Program-made: the position numbers and the translations under genes
The notes under the pieces: model-generated
What the model saw: only the letters and a program-made list of their open reading frames with translations
Databases searched by the model: none
Told to the model about the DNA's origin: nothing
Shown here: piece after piece, positions 7,642-15,490 of the stretch
How positions within the stretch are numbered: the first letter of the stretch is position 1
Layout of the letters: every line of letters starts with the position of its first letter
Assembly: GCA_934675205.1 (NCBI GenBank)
Contig: CAKUPQ010000001.1
Span: forward strand, 372,001 to 436,000
Length of the DNA stretch: 64,000 nucleotides
Reading direction: 5' to 3'
Source: an uncultured Flavobacteriaceae bacterium
Lineage (GTDB): Bacteria > Bacteroidota > Bacteroidia > Flavobacteriales > Flavobacteriaceae

Positions 7642-8802
7642 ATGAAACAAGAATTAAAATCAGTAGAATTCGGATTGGAAAAAATATTTGAAGGGGCACA
7701 GGATTTTCTTCCGATTTTAGGAACAGATTATGTAGAATTTTACGTAGGAAATGCAAAACAATCCGCTCACTATTACAAAACTGCCTTCGGATTTCAGTCA
7801 GAAGCCTATGCAGGATTAGAAACAGGTCTGAAAGACAGAGCTTCGTATGTGATAAAACAGGATAAAATCCGTTTGGTTTTGACAACCGCTCTTAATTCGC
7901 AATCTCCAATCGGAGAACACGTAAAAAAACACGGAGACGGAGTAAAAGTTGTTGCTCTTTGGGTTGAAGATGCCAGAAGTGCATTTGCGGAAACAACAAA
8001 AAGAGGAGCAAAATCTTTTATGGAACCAACGGTTACTTCTGATGAAAACGGAGAAGTAATACAAGCAGGAATCTATGCTTATGGAGAAACGGTTTTTATG
8101 TTTACCGAACGCAAAAATTACAACGGACTCTTTATGCCGGGTTATGTAAAATGGGAATCAGATTACAAACCAACTCCTACAGGATTGAAATACATTGACC
8201 ATATGGTAGGAAACGTAGGTTGGAATCAGATGAATGTTTGGGTAAAATGGTTTGAGGATATAATGGGATTCGTAAACTTCTTATCGTTTGACGACAAACA
8301 GATTACCACAGAATATTCTGCCCTAATGTCAAAAGTAATGGCAAACGGAAACGGAAGAATTAAATTCCCGATTAACGAACCGGCTGAAGGAATGAAAAGG
8401 TCTCAAATTGAGGAATATTTGGATTTCTACGAAGGAGAGGGAGTACAACATATTGCAGTAGCAACCGATGATATTATCAAAACGGTTTCGGAATTGAAAT
8501 CTCGTGGAGTAGAATTTTTATCCATTCCTCCACAAGCCTACTACGATGCAATTCCTGAAAGATTGAAAGACCATATGCACAGGTTTAAAGAAGACGTAAA
8601 AGAACTTCAAAAACTCGGAATTATGATTGATGCAGATGATGAAGGATATTTATTGCAAATCTTTACCAAACCTGTTGAAGACAGACCAACATTATTCTAC
8701 GAAATCATTCAAAGAATGGGAGCAAGAGGATTCGGTGCAGGAAATTTCAAAGCTCTTTTTGAATCTATCGAAAGAGAACAAGAGAAAAGAGGAACTTTAT
8801 AA
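7642..8802 (+). CDS. hpd: 4-hydroxyphenylpyruvate dioxygenase
   Basis: Fe(II) enzyme of the VOC superfamily that turns 4-hydroxyphenylpyruvate into homogentisate, the substrate of the neighbouring hmgA product. The 386-aa length is normal. It has the inactive N-terminal VOC half (about residues 25-160) and the catalytic half, with iron ligands His187 (YIDHMVGNV), His270 (GVQHIAVATDDI) and Glu354 (LFYEIIQR), and the C-terminal helix motif GFGAGNFKALFESIE that closes the active site. It is the last gene of the hmgA-hpd cluster; a long structured gap follows. Confidence 0.96.
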   Translation: MKQELKSVEFGLEKIFEGAQDFLPILGTDYVEFYVGNAKQSAHYYKTAFGFQSEAYAGLETGLKDRASYVIKQDKIRLVLTTALNSQSPIGEHVKKHGDGVKVVALWVEDARSAFAETTKRGAKSFMEPTVTSDENGEVIQAGIYAYGETVFMFTERKNYNGLFMPGYVKWESDYKPTPTGLKYIDHMVGNVGWNQMNVWVKWFEDIMGFVNFLSFDDKQITTEYSALMSKVMANGNGRIKFPINEPAEGMKRSQIEEYLDFYEGEGVQHIAVATDDIIKTVSELKSRGVEFLSIPPQAYYDAIPERLKDHMHRFKEDVKELQKLGIMIDADDEGYLLQIFTKPVEDRPTLFYEIIQRMGARGFGAGNFKALFESIEREQEKRGTL

Positions 8803-8830
8803 GGTCATTCTTTAAGAATTTTTTAAAAGA

Positions 8831-8908
8831 ACAGCTGTTTTTGAGCTTCCAAATATGAAATTTGTGTTAAATCTTATTTTTTAGTGAGAATTTTTCAAAA
8901 ACAGTTGT
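8831..8908. repeat. inverted repeat overlapping a promoter
   Basis: ACAGCTGTTTTTGA at 8831-8844 and its near-complement TCAAAAACAGTTGT at 8895-8908 form a 14-bp inverted repeat with one mismatch. The right arm abuts the TATCTTTG element at 8908, so it could be a paired regulator site or a stem after hpd. Confidence 0.55.
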
Positions 8909-8915
8909 ATCTTTG
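8908..8915 (+). promoter_or_regulatory. -7 element of a possible small RNA
   Basis: TATCTTTG matches TAnnTTTG. No coding frame of normal size follows before the terminator at 8984-9019, so this promoter appears to serve a short transcript. Confidence 0.6.
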
Positions 8916-8920
8916 CCCTG

Positions 8921-9019
8921 AAATTTGTTTGTGTAAAGTAGTTTTTTTACATAGTTAAGTTTTGGTTGGTTAATAATGAAAAGACTCCGTTACTTGTTGG
9001 GAAGTGATGGAGTTTTTTT
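8921..9019 (+). ncRNA. candidate small RNA, about 100 nt
   Basis: The segment lies between a good -7 element (8908-8915) and a strong terminator. It contains a hairpin TGTAAA / TTTACA (about 8932-8951) ahead of the terminator stem. A 25-codon frame starting at ATG 8977 (MKRLRYLLG) reads through the terminator stem and stops at 9052-9054, and is probably not real. The 5' end is inferred from the promoter position. No known RNA family is recognised. Confidence 0.4.
8984..9019 (+). terminator. rho-independent terminator
   Basis: ACTCCGTTACTT at 8984-8995 pairs with AAGTGATGGAGT at 9002-9013 (two G-U pairs), loop GTTGGG, followed by a T-run. It closes the short transcript from the 8908 promoter, or read-through from hpd. 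Confidence 0.8.
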
Positions 9020-9044
9020 GTTGTACCCATTCAAACTTTTTTTC

Positions 9045-9052
9045 TATCTTTA
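9045..9052 (+). promoter_or_regulatory. probable promoter of the M1 peptidase gene
   Basis: TATCTTTA is one base from TAnnTTTG; a TTG at 9021-9023 lies 21 bp upstream. It is 21 bp before the gene start and after the terminator, so it is the likely promoter. Confidence 0.5.
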
Positions 9053-9073
9053 GCTTTTTAATTTGCTAAAAAT

Positions 9074-10951
9074 ATGAAGAAGCCATTTTTTATTCTTTTT
9101 ACCCTTATTTTTTCGGTAAGCATTCAAGCTCAAAATCATCGTTTTCAACAGCACGTTTCTTACAAAATGGATTTGGAAATGGATGTTAAAACCTTTCAAT
9201 ACAAAGGAAACCAACAAATTACATATACCAATAATTCTCCTGACACACTTCACAGAGTTTTCTATCATTTGTATAATAATGCTTTTCAACCGGGTAGCGA
9301 AATGGATATTCGTTTGCAAACGATTTCAGACCCTGACAGGAGAATGGTACGGACTTTTACTAAAGACAACAAAAAAATTACCGAAAGCAGAATCAAAGAT
9401 TTAAAACCGAATCAAATCGGTTATCATAAAATTGCTAATTTCAAACAAGACGGAAAATCGTGCGAAATCTTTATCGAAGGAACAATTATGGAAGTAAAAT
9501 TAGCTCAACCGATTTTACCCAACTCCAAAACGGTTTTTTCGTTAGATTTTGATTCGCAAGTTCCAGAGCAAATCAGACGTTCTGGTAGAAATTCGAGTGA
9601 GGGAGTGGCACTTTCGATGACACAATGGTATCCTAAATTAGCCAATTACGACTTTGAAGGTTGGCATACCGACCCGTATATCGGAAGGGAATTTTATGGA
9701 GCTTTCGGAGATTTTGACGTAAAAATCACTATCGACAAAAACTACACTATCGGAGGAACGGGATATTTGCAAAACAAAAACGAAATCGGACACGGATACC
9801 AGGACAAAGGTATTTTTGTCAACCATCCGAAAAAGACAAAAACCCTGACTTGGCATTTTGTAGCTCCGAATGTTCACGATTTTGCCTGGGGAGCAGATGA
9901 TAATTACGTTCACGATATATTCATCGGAGAAAATGGAGTTGAATTGCATTTTTTCTACAAAAATGACGAAAAAATCAAAGAAAACTGGAAAGCCCTGCAA
10001 CCTAAAACCAATGATTTATTGCGATTTTTTAACGAAAATGTCGGAGAATATCCGTACAAACAATATTCGATTATTCAGGGTGGAGATGGAGGAATGGAAT
10101 ATGCGATGTGTACGCTTATTACGGGAAACCGAAGTCTTCCGAGTCTGATTGGAGTAACGGCTCACGAATTGGCTCACGTTTGGTTCCAGGGGATTTTGGC
10201 TTTTAACGAATCAAAACATTACTGGATGGACGAAGGATTTACGACTTATATTTCTGATTTGGCTGTTTCGACCGTTATGGAAAAGAAATTACAGGAAGAT
10301 GAAAATCCGTTTCAGTCGAATTACAACAACTATTATTATATGGCTCGTTCGGGAAAAGAGCAACCGCTTACCACTCACGCAGACCGTTACGAGCTAAATC
10401 AAATTCACGGAATTTCGGCTTATTCAAAAGGTGCGATTTTTCTGACACAATTAGGCTATTTAATCGGAAAAGAGAATTTAGACAAGACAATCAAGCGTTT
10501 TTATCACGATTTTAAATTTACACACCCGAATCCGAATGACTTTAAGCGAACAGCCGAAAAAGTTAGTGGAGCAAACCTCGATTGGTATTTAACCGATTGG
10601 ACTCAAACCACAAATACCATAGATTACGGAATAAAATCTGTTGAGGAAAAAAACGGAAAAACAGAGGTTGCTTTGGAGAGAATCGGGCTAACTCCAATGC
10701 CTTTGGAAGTTGCAATTGCTTACGAAAACGGGAAAGTAGAATTATTATATATTCCTCTAAATCTGATGCGTTTCAGTAAACCAAACGAATATTCGGTTGA
10801 AAGAAAAACGCTTTCGACTTGGACTTGGTCGCACCCGACTTATACCTTTACGATTGATGCGGCTAAATCAAACATCAAAGCGATTGACATCAACCCGACC
10901 CAATTAATGGCTGATGTAAATTCGGATAATAATACTTATATTAAAGAGTGA
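9074..10951 (+). CDS. exported M1 family zinc metallopeptidase (aminopeptidase N-like)
   Basis: 625-aa zinc peptidase exported by the signal peptide MKKPFFILFTLIFSVSIQAQ. The M1 signature is complete: HELAH at 364-368 and the third zinc ligand Glu387 in WMDEGFTTY (HExxH-18-E), preceded by the substrate-binding GGMEYAMCT loop (about 339-347). The N-terminal 270 residues form the M1 saddle domain. The protein probably trims peptides in the periplasm or at the outer membrane. It has no T9SS sorting tail. Its stop codon overlaps the start of the downstream cyclase-family gene by one base, so the two are translationally coupled. Confidence 0.9.
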   Translation: MKKPFFILFTLIFSVSIQAQNHRFQQHVSYKMDLEMDVKTFQYKGNQQITYTNNSPDTLHRVFYHLYNNAFQPGSEMDIRLQTISDPDRRMVRTFTKDNKKITESRIKDLKPNQIGYHKIANFKQDGKSCEIFIEGTIMEVKLAQPILPNSKTVFSLDFDSQVPEQIRRSGRNSSEGVALSMTQWYPKLANYDFEGWHTDPYIGREFYGAFGDFDVKITIDKNYTIGGTGYLQNKNEIGHGYQDKGIFVNHPKKTKTLTWHFVAPNVHDFAWGADDNYVHDIFIGENGVELHFFYKNDEKIKENWKALQPKTNDLLRFFNENVGEYPYKQYSIIQGGDGGMEYAMCTLITGNRSLPSLIGVTAHELAHVWFQGILAFNESKHYWMDEGFTTYISDLAVSTVMEKKLQEDENPFQSNYNNYYYMARSGKEQPLTTHADRYELNQIHGISAYSKGAIFLTQLGYLIGKENLDKTIKRFYHDFKFTHPNPNDFKRTAEKVSGANLDWYLTDWTQTTNTIDYGIKSVEEKNGKTEVALERIGLTPMPLEVAIAYENGKVELLYIPLNLMRFSKPNEYSVERKTLSTWTWSHPTYTFTIDAAKSNIKAIDINPTQLMADVNSDNNTYIKE

Positions 10952-11718
10952 TGAAAATCAAAATCGAACATAACAAACAAACTTTTTCGGTTGATTTATC
11001 AAAACCGATTGATATTTCGATTCCTTTGTCTGATTCGGAAAACAATCCGATTGCTTGGTATCTGGATAAGCCGAAAATTGAGCCTGTCCGTTTTGATGAT
11101 TGGGTTGGAAGTGTAAAAAACGGAAGCTCGACTAATTTTAATAACATCGAATTCAACCCACACGCACACGGAACACATACCGAATGTTTAGGACATATCA
11201 CAAAGGAGTTTTACAGTATTAACCAAACCTTAAAAAACTTTTTCTTTTTGGCTGAAATTATTTCGGTTAAGCCTGAAAAACAGGGAGAAGATTGGGTTAT
11301 TACGAGAGATTCCTTCACTTCGTTCGCAATGACGGACAATGGAGTTGAAGCCTTAATAATCCGAACACTTCCTAATTCAGAAGGAAAAAAATCAAAGAAT
11401 TATTCGCATACGAATCCGCCTTATGTGAGTGAAGAAGCTACGCTTTTTTTGGCAGAAAAAGGAATCAAACATTTATTGATAGACTTACCAAGCGTGGACA
11501 AGGAAAAAGATGACGGAAAGCTCGTTTCCCACAAGACATTTTGGAATGTAAAAGACGTAAATAACGTGAATTCCGATGCACGATTTGAGGCTACGATTAC
11601 CGAAATGATTTTCGTTCCCGATACTATAAAAGACGGATTGTATCTGTTAAACCTGCAAATTGCTTCGTTTGAAAATGATGCAAGTCCGAGTAAACCTGTT
11701 TTGTATCAATTGACTTGA
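10951..11718 (+). CDS. cyclase family protein (kynurenine formamidase-like)
   Basis: 255-aa soluble protein of the cyclase/kynurenine formamidase superfamily, metal-dependent amidohydrolases. The metal site motif HxGTHxE is visible as HAHGTHTECLGH (about residues 70-81), and LLIDLPSVD and SHKTFWNV match later family blocks. ATG 10951 was chosen: it overlaps the preceding TGA by one base; a GTG one codon earlier is also possible. The substrate cannot be told from sequence. Tryptophan catabolic genes are absent nearby, so kynurenine formamidase activity is only one option. Coupling to an exported peptidase hints at amino acid breakdown. Confidence 0.8.
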   Translation: MKIKIEHNKQTFSVDLSKPIDISIPLSDSENNPIAWYLDKPKIEPVRFDDWVGSVKNGSSTNFNNIEFNPHAHGTHTECLGHITKEFYSINQTLKNFFFLAEIISVKPEKQGEDWVITRDSFTSFAMTDNGVEALIIRTLPNSEGKKSKNYSHTNPPYVSEEATLFLAEKGIKHLLIDLPSVDKEKDDGKLVSHKTFWNVKDVNNVNSDARFEATITEMIFVPDTIKDGLYLLNLQIASFENDASPSKPVLYQLT

Positions 11719-11751
11719 CAAATGTCATTTTCTGATTTTTAAAAAGTTTTG

Positions 11752-11759
11752 TATTTTTG
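11752..11759 (+). promoter_or_regulatory. -7 element before trhO
   Basis: TATTTTTG matches TAnnTTTG, 34 bp before the trhO ATG. A convincing -33 TTG at the right spacing is not seen. Confidence 0.6.
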
Positions 11760-11793
11760 CACTTTAAATTTCTAACCTTAAAATGTTTATAGC

Positions 11794-13143
11794 ATGCAAC
11801 TGTATAACACTTTGAGTGCGGAAGAAAGAAAACAACTTATTGAGGAGTCGGGCAGACAACGCTTGACCCTTTCTTTCTACGCTTATGCTCATATCGAAAA
11901 CCCACAAGAATTTAGAGATAATCTTTTCAGAGTTTGGGATTCCCAAGAAGTTTTAGGACGAATTTATGTCGCTCACGAGGGAATCAATGCTCAACTTTCA
12001 CTCCCGGCTGACCGTTTTGACGAGTTTAAAACCTATTTGGATACGTACGATTTTATGAACGGAATGCGTCTGAATATTGCTGTGGAGCAGGACGATTTAT
12101 CGTTTTTGAAACTTACAGTAAAAGTTCGTCATAAAATTGTCGCAGACGGATTGGACGATGCTTCTTTTGACGTAACTAATAAAGGAATACACCTCAAGGC
12201 AAAAGAATTTAATTCCCTTTTAGAAGACCCAAATACGATTGTGGTGGATTTCAGAAACCACTACGAAAGCGAAGTCGGGCATTTTAAAGGAGCAATTACT
12301 CCCGATGTGGACACATTCAGAGAGTCATTACCTATTATTGAAGAGCAATTAACTGATTATAAGGAAGAAAAAAACCTGTTGATGTATTGTACGGGAGGAA
12401 TCCGTTGCGAAAAAGCAAGTGCTTATTTCAAGCATAAAGGATTTAAAAACGTATATCAGCTTGAGGGAGGAATCATCGAATATGCAAGACAGGTAAAAGC
12501 CGAAAAGTTAGAAAGTAAATTCTTGGGGACAAACTTCGTTTTTGACCACAGATTAGGAGAAAGAATCACAGACGATATTATTGCAAGGTGTCACCAATGT
12601 GGAGAGCCTTGTGATACGCATACGAATTGTGCTAACGATTCGTGTCATCTGCTTTTCATTCAGTGTGAAAAATGTGCAGTAGCTATGGAGGGTTGTTGTT
12701 CCAACGAGTGTGTTGATGTGATTCATTTGCCTTTGGCTGAACAAATCGCTTTACGAAAAGGAAAAATGAACGGAAACAAGATTTTCAAAAAAGGAAAATC
12801 TCCTGCTTTGAAGTTCAAAACACTTCCGAGCGATGAGGTAATTGCAAAAGTTCAAGCTAAAAAGCAGGAGGAAAAGAAAAAAGCAATTCAAAAACAGCTT
12901 ATCGGAAAAGCAACACATTATTATACAGCTTCCGGAATTTCGGAATTTACATTAAGCGGAAATATAGACAAAGGAGATATTCTGATGATTGCAGGACCAA
13001 CAACAGGAGAGCAAAAAGTGGAAGATTACAAAATGGTAGTCAATAACGATTTCTCAGAAACAGCAGAATCGGGAGATAAAATCACAATCAAACTTCCGTA
13101 CCGAACAAGGCTTTCGGATAAATTATATAAAATAACAGAATAA
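11794..13143 (+). CDS. trhO: tRNA uridine(34) hydroxylase TrhO (rhodanese family, YceA)
   Basis: Rhodanese-family protein that hydroxylates U34 in some tRNAs, the oxygen-dependent route to 5-hydroxyuridine. Order of parts: N-terminal acylphosphatase-like domain (YVAHEGINAQLSLP, residues 58-71), rhodanese domain with VVDFRNHYESEVGHFKGA and active-site CTGGIRC (Cys199 to Cys205), then a cysteine-rich zinc-binding region (CHQCGEPC, CEKC, CCSNEC, about 268-308). At 449 aa it is about 100 residues longer than the E. coli protein; the extra C-terminal part (about 345-449) looks like a small beta-barrel (FTLSGNIDKGDILMIAG). folB follows 6 bp after the stop. Confidence 0.92.
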   Translation: MQLYNTLSAEERKQLIEESGRQRLTLSFYAYAHIENPQEFRDNLFRVWDSQEVLGRIYVAHEGINAQLSLPADRFDEFKTYLDTYDFMNGMRLNIAVEQDDLSFLKLTVKVRHKIVADGLDDASFDVTNKGIHLKAKEFNSLLEDPNTIVVDFRNHYESEVGHFKGAITPDVDTFRESLPIIEEQLTDYKEEKNLLMYCTGGIRCEKASAYFKHKGFKNVYQLEGGIIEYARQVKAEKLESKFLGTNFVFDHRLGERITDDIIARCHQCGEPCDTHTNCANDSCHLLFIQCEKCAVAMEGCCSNECVDVIHLPLAEQIALRKGKMNGNKIFKKGKSPALKFKTLPSDEVIAKVQAKKQEEKKKAIQKQLIGKATHYYTASGISEFTLSGNIDKGDILMIAGPTTGEQKVEDYKMVVNNDFSETAESGDKITIKLPYRTRLSDKLYKITE

Positions 13144-13149
13144 ATTATT

Positions 13150-13509
13150 TTGGGAAAGATTTATTTAAAAAATATTCGCACGTTTTCGTATCACGGCTGT
13201 TTGGTGGAAGAAAGTAAAATCGGCTCGGATTACAGAGTAGATGTAACCATAAAAACTGATTTATCGAAATCGGCTCAATCTGATAAATTAGCTGATACGG
13301 TTGATTATGTTTTGCTAAATCAAATCGTAAAAAACGAAATGGCAATTCGTTCGGAACTTTTGGAAAATGTAGCACAACGCATTATAGACAAAATTTTTGC
13401 AGAAAGTCCGTCTGTTGCAAAGGTACAGGTTGAAGTATCAAAAATCAATCCTCCGATTGGAGGCGATGTCGAGGCAGTTACAATTATAATGAAACAAAAG
13501 CGAAAATAA
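13150..13509 (+). CDS. folB: dihydroneopterin aldolase
   Basis: Folate biosynthesis enzyme cleaving 7,8-dihydroneopterin to 6-hydroxymethyl-dihydropterin and glycolaldehyde. 119 aa, normal length. Family features: FSYHGCLVEE near the N terminus, DTVDYVLL, ENVAQRI and the catalytic lysine in SKINPPIGG (Lys98). There is no ATG before residue 64, so translation probably starts at TTG 13150, giving the typical N terminus GKIYLKNIR. It lies 6 bp after trhO and is likely cotranscribed. The next enzyme of the pathway, FolK, is encoded in a fusion at 38.7-39.8 kb. Confidence 0.92.
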   Translation: MGKIYLKNIRTFSYHGCLVEESKIGSDYRVDVTIKTDLSKSAQSDKLADTVDYVLLNQIVKNEMAIRSELLENVAQRIIDKIFAESPSVAKVQVEVSKINPPIGGDVEAVTIIMKQKRK

Positions 13510-13516
13510 CTTTTTC

Positions 13517-13635
13517 GGAATATTAAAAATCTACATCTTTGCGTTACTTGAAAAATTTAAAATGCTCATTTACTATCTGTAAACTCCGCTTTTAAATTTT
13601 TCAAAAGCCTTAATCTGTGAATTTTTAGATATTCC
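13517..13635. repeat. nested imperfect palindrome of about 119 bp
   Basis: Two nested inverted repeats: outer arms GGAATATTAAAAATC (13517-13531) and GAATTTTTAGATATTCC (13619-13635); inner arms TTGAAAAATTTAAAA (13548-13562) and its exact complement at 13590-13604. There is no T-run after it and no open frame. It lies between folB and the tRNA-Cys promoter. Confidence 0.6.
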
Positions 13636-13658
13636 TTTTGTTTGGTTGGGAAAAATGC

Positions 13659-13666
13659 TATATTTG
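13659..13666 (+). promoter_or_regulatory. promoter of tRNA-Cys
   Basis: TATATTTG matches TAnnTTTG, 16 bp before the tRNA; TTTTG ending at 13640 lies 18 bp upstream as a -33 candidate. Confidence 0.75.
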
Positions 13667-13682
13667 CCCTCCAAATAGGTTT

Positions 13683-13753
13683 GGCATCTTGGCCGAGCGG
13701 CTAGGCACCGGTCTGCAAAACCGTATACAGCGGTTCGAATCCGCTAGATGCCT
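13683..13753 (+). tRNA. tRNA-Cys (anticodon GCA)
   Basis: 71-nt cloverleaf: acceptor GGCATCT pairs with AGATGCC, anticodon loop CTGCAAA carries GCA, T-arm GCGGTTCGAATCCGC, discriminator U as expected for tRNA-Cys. CCA is not encoded. Confidence 0.95.
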
Positions 13754-13760
13754 CAAACGA

Positions 13761-13796
13761 AAACGACCCTGATTTTATCAGGGTCGTTTGTTTTTT
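13761..13796. terminator. terminator after tRNA-Cys
   Basis: Perfect 12-bp stem AAACGACCCTGA / TCAGGGTCGTTT with a 5-nt loop and a T-run on the plus strand. It lies between tRNA-Cys and the convergent DUF937 gene and may serve both. Confidence 0.9.
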
Positions 13797-13802
13797 GACT
13801 AA

Positions 13803-14435
13803 TTATTTTTTTCCGAAAAGACCTCCGAGAAGTCCTCCTAATCCTCCTGATTTTTTCTTGTTTCCCGAAATAGCAGTAATTACGTCGTTTACTCCTAATT
13901 GTCCGTCTCCGTCTTGGTCAAGCAATGAAGAAAGGATATTTCCTCCTGCAGAAGAACCGCTTGAGCTTCCTCCCATTAATCCTCCTAACAAATCTCCAAG
14001 GCCTCCTCCGTTGTTTACGTTTTTACTTTTAGACTCCTTTCCTAAGTATCCCATAATAATCGGGGCTAGCAAAGCAATTATTTTTGACGTATTTGCAGAA
14101 GAAACACCTGTTTTCTGACTAATAGCCGTTTCTACAGTGTTTTTTTTAGAACCCAGGATATGTCCTAAAATTCCATTTCCATCAGTTGTGTCTCCTGCTG
14201 ATAAAAATCCTGAAAGATTGTCAAGAATACTTCCGTCGTGCTTGGACAATGCTCCCAGAATTCCTGCAGCACCTTGTTCAGATGACGCATTTTTTTGCAG
14301 CATTCCCATAAGAACAGGAGCAGCAGCACTCACAACCGAAGCAGTATCTTTTTCAGATGTTCCTGTTTGCTTTCCGATTCCGCTTATGATTTGTTTTCCT
14401 AAATCACTGTTTAATAATTCTGAAATGTTTGCCAT
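13803..14435 (-). CDS. DUF937 family protein with an EF-hand-like loop
   Basis: 210-aa protein of the DUF937 family (helical, rich in Ala, Gly, Ser and Leu; ISGIGKQTG, APVLMGMLQK, LLAPIIMGYLGK), function unknown. The family region covers residues 1 to about 140 and holds two similar helical repeats. The C-terminal part is a Gly/Ser-rich linker, then LLDQDGDGQLGVNDV, a close match to an EF-hand or dockerin calcium loop, and a Lys/Gly-rich tail with GGLGGLLGGLFG. There is no signal peptide, so it is probably cytoplasmic. It converges on tRNA-Cys and is monocistronic as far as can be seen. Confidence 0.8.
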   Translation of the reverse strand: MANISELLNSDLGKQIISGIGKQTGTSEKDTASVVSAAAPVLMGMLQKNASSEQGAAGILGALSKHDGSILDNLSGFLSAGDTTDGNGILGHILGSKKNTVETAISQKTGVSSANTSKIIALLAPIIMGYLGKESKSKNVNNGGGLGDLLGGLMGGSSSGSSAGGNILSSLLDQDGDGQLGVNDVITAISGNKKKSGGLGGLLGGLFGKK

Positions 14436-14543
14436 GACAATAGTCTTTTAAATTTATTCTGCTAAATTATAGAATTGGTTTTATAAAATCTATTAAACAG
14501 CATCTTTTTTCACTATTTCAGCTTATCAGCAGGTGGATTGTAA

Positions 14544-14768
14544 TCAGGCAACACTTAAAAGCTCTGCTTTGAAACCTTTACTTTTGACAATAGCAATTAC
14601 TTCTTCTTCGGTAACGCCTTTTGAACTGACAGTAAGTATTTTATCCGAATTGTCGGTATCTACATTCCAATGACAGATACCTTCTGCATTATCCAAATCT
14701 GATTTTACTTTTGATACACAACCTCCACAGTTAAGGTTTGTTTTGAACTGAAATTCTTTATTTTCCAT
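14544..14768 (-). CDS. heavy-metal-associated (HMA) domain protein, copper chaperone-like
   Basis: 74 aa forming a single ferredoxin-like HMA domain with the metal-binding pair Cys14-x-x-Cys17 (LNCGGCVSK). Proteins of this type carry Cu(I) to P-type ATPases such as CopA, which is encoded 700 bp upstream on the same strand. A 25-bp element 68 bp before the start is almost identical to one before copA, which suggests both are controlled by the HMA-AraC regulator of this cluster. The motif CGGC, rather than the usual MxCxxC, and the acidic middle part leave metal specificity open. Confidence 0.85.
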   Translation of the reverse strand: MENKEFQFKTNLNCGGCVSKVKSDLDNAEGICHWNVDTDNSDKILTVSSKGVTEEEVIAIVKSKGFKAELLSVA

Positions 14769-14836
14769 TTTTTGAAAATTTTAATTGTTATTTGATAGTG
14801 CAAAGTTCGGAAATAAGCCAAACTTCGTTGTTACAC

Positions 14837-14861
14837 AATTTTGAGAATATGTTGTAAGATT
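14837..14861 (-). promoter_or_regulatory. operator-like element, copy 1 (before HMA protein)
   Basis: A 25-bp sequence, AATTTTGAGAATA then TGTTGTAAGATT, that matches 23 of 25 bases of the element before copA (17758-17782). It lies 68 bp upstream of the HMA gene. Weak -7-like matches (GAACTTTG at plus 14801-14808) lie between it and the gene. Confidence 0.6.
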
Positions 14862-14873
14862 TTTGGGGAAATG

Positions 14874-14903
14874 AAAAAGCCAAGTCTTTCAAAAACTTGG
14901 CTT
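14874..14903 (-). terminator. terminator of the DinB-family gene
   Basis: On the minus strand, stem AAGCCAAGT / ACTTGGCTT with a 9-nt loop followed by a T-run; it starts 22 bp after the stop of the DinB-family gene. Confidence 0.8.
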
Positions 14904-14924
14904 GTGCGAAAAAATATCTGTTTT

Positions 14925-15416
14925 TTATTTTTCATCAGCTGACGGACCATAAAGTCCCGGAAGTGGAATATTGAGCATTCGCATATAAACGGTAAGCTGT
15001 CCACGATGATGAATGAGATGATTGGTAATAATAAATCGGAAAGCTCCTAATTTATGCACTTTTGTGAGAATGTGTTCCCCGACTTGTAACTGCCAATCGG
15101 TCAACCAATATTCATCGGTTTGTGCATTAACGAAGTCTATATTTTTCTGTAAATTTTCTTCGAGTTCTGCTTTTAGTTCTTCCAAAGTGGCTTCTTTTCT
15201 CGGTTGATAATCCGTTTGGAAGTCAAAAACATCTTTCGATGCAGCAAAATGCACCCAATTATGAAGTTCCACAATATGCGATGCTAATTGCCCTAAAGTC
15301 ATTGACTTTTGGTGTGGTTTGTAATTCCAATGCTCATTCGTAAGTCTGTCCAAAACTCTTTTGGTGTTTTGGGTTTCGTGTTTTATTTCTGCTATAATTC
15401 CGTCTTTTATGCTCAT
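14925..15416 (-). CDS. DinB family protein
   Basis: 163-aa four-helix-bundle protein of the DinB/YfiT-like superfamily. The three histidines that usually bind a divalent metal are present: His47 (LASHIVELHNW) and the pair in NHLIHHRGQLTVYMR near residue 135. Members include metal-dependent thiol transferases and damage-inducible proteins of unknown activity; which applies here is unclear. It lies between copA and the HMA chaperone-like gene on the same strand, with its own terminator, so it may be read through from copA (74 bp upstream). Confidence 0.85.
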   Translation of the reverse strand: MSIKDGIIAEIKHETQNTKRVLDRLTNEHWNYKPHQKSMTLGQLASHIVELHNWVHFAASKDVFDFQTDYQPRKEATLEELKAELEENLQKNIDFVNAQTDEYWLTDWQLQVGEHILTKVHKLGAFRFIITNHLIHHRGQLTVYMRMLNIPLPGLYGPSADEK

Positions 15417-15490
15417 AATTTTATAAAATTAAAAAGGTAAATTTACGACTTATTTCAAGTATCTTATAAATTTAAACAAAAACTTCGAAC

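Noticed and set aside
8977..9054. 25-codon frame in the candidate small RNA region
   Set aside because: It reads through the terminator stem, so it would lie beyond the 3' end of most transcripts.
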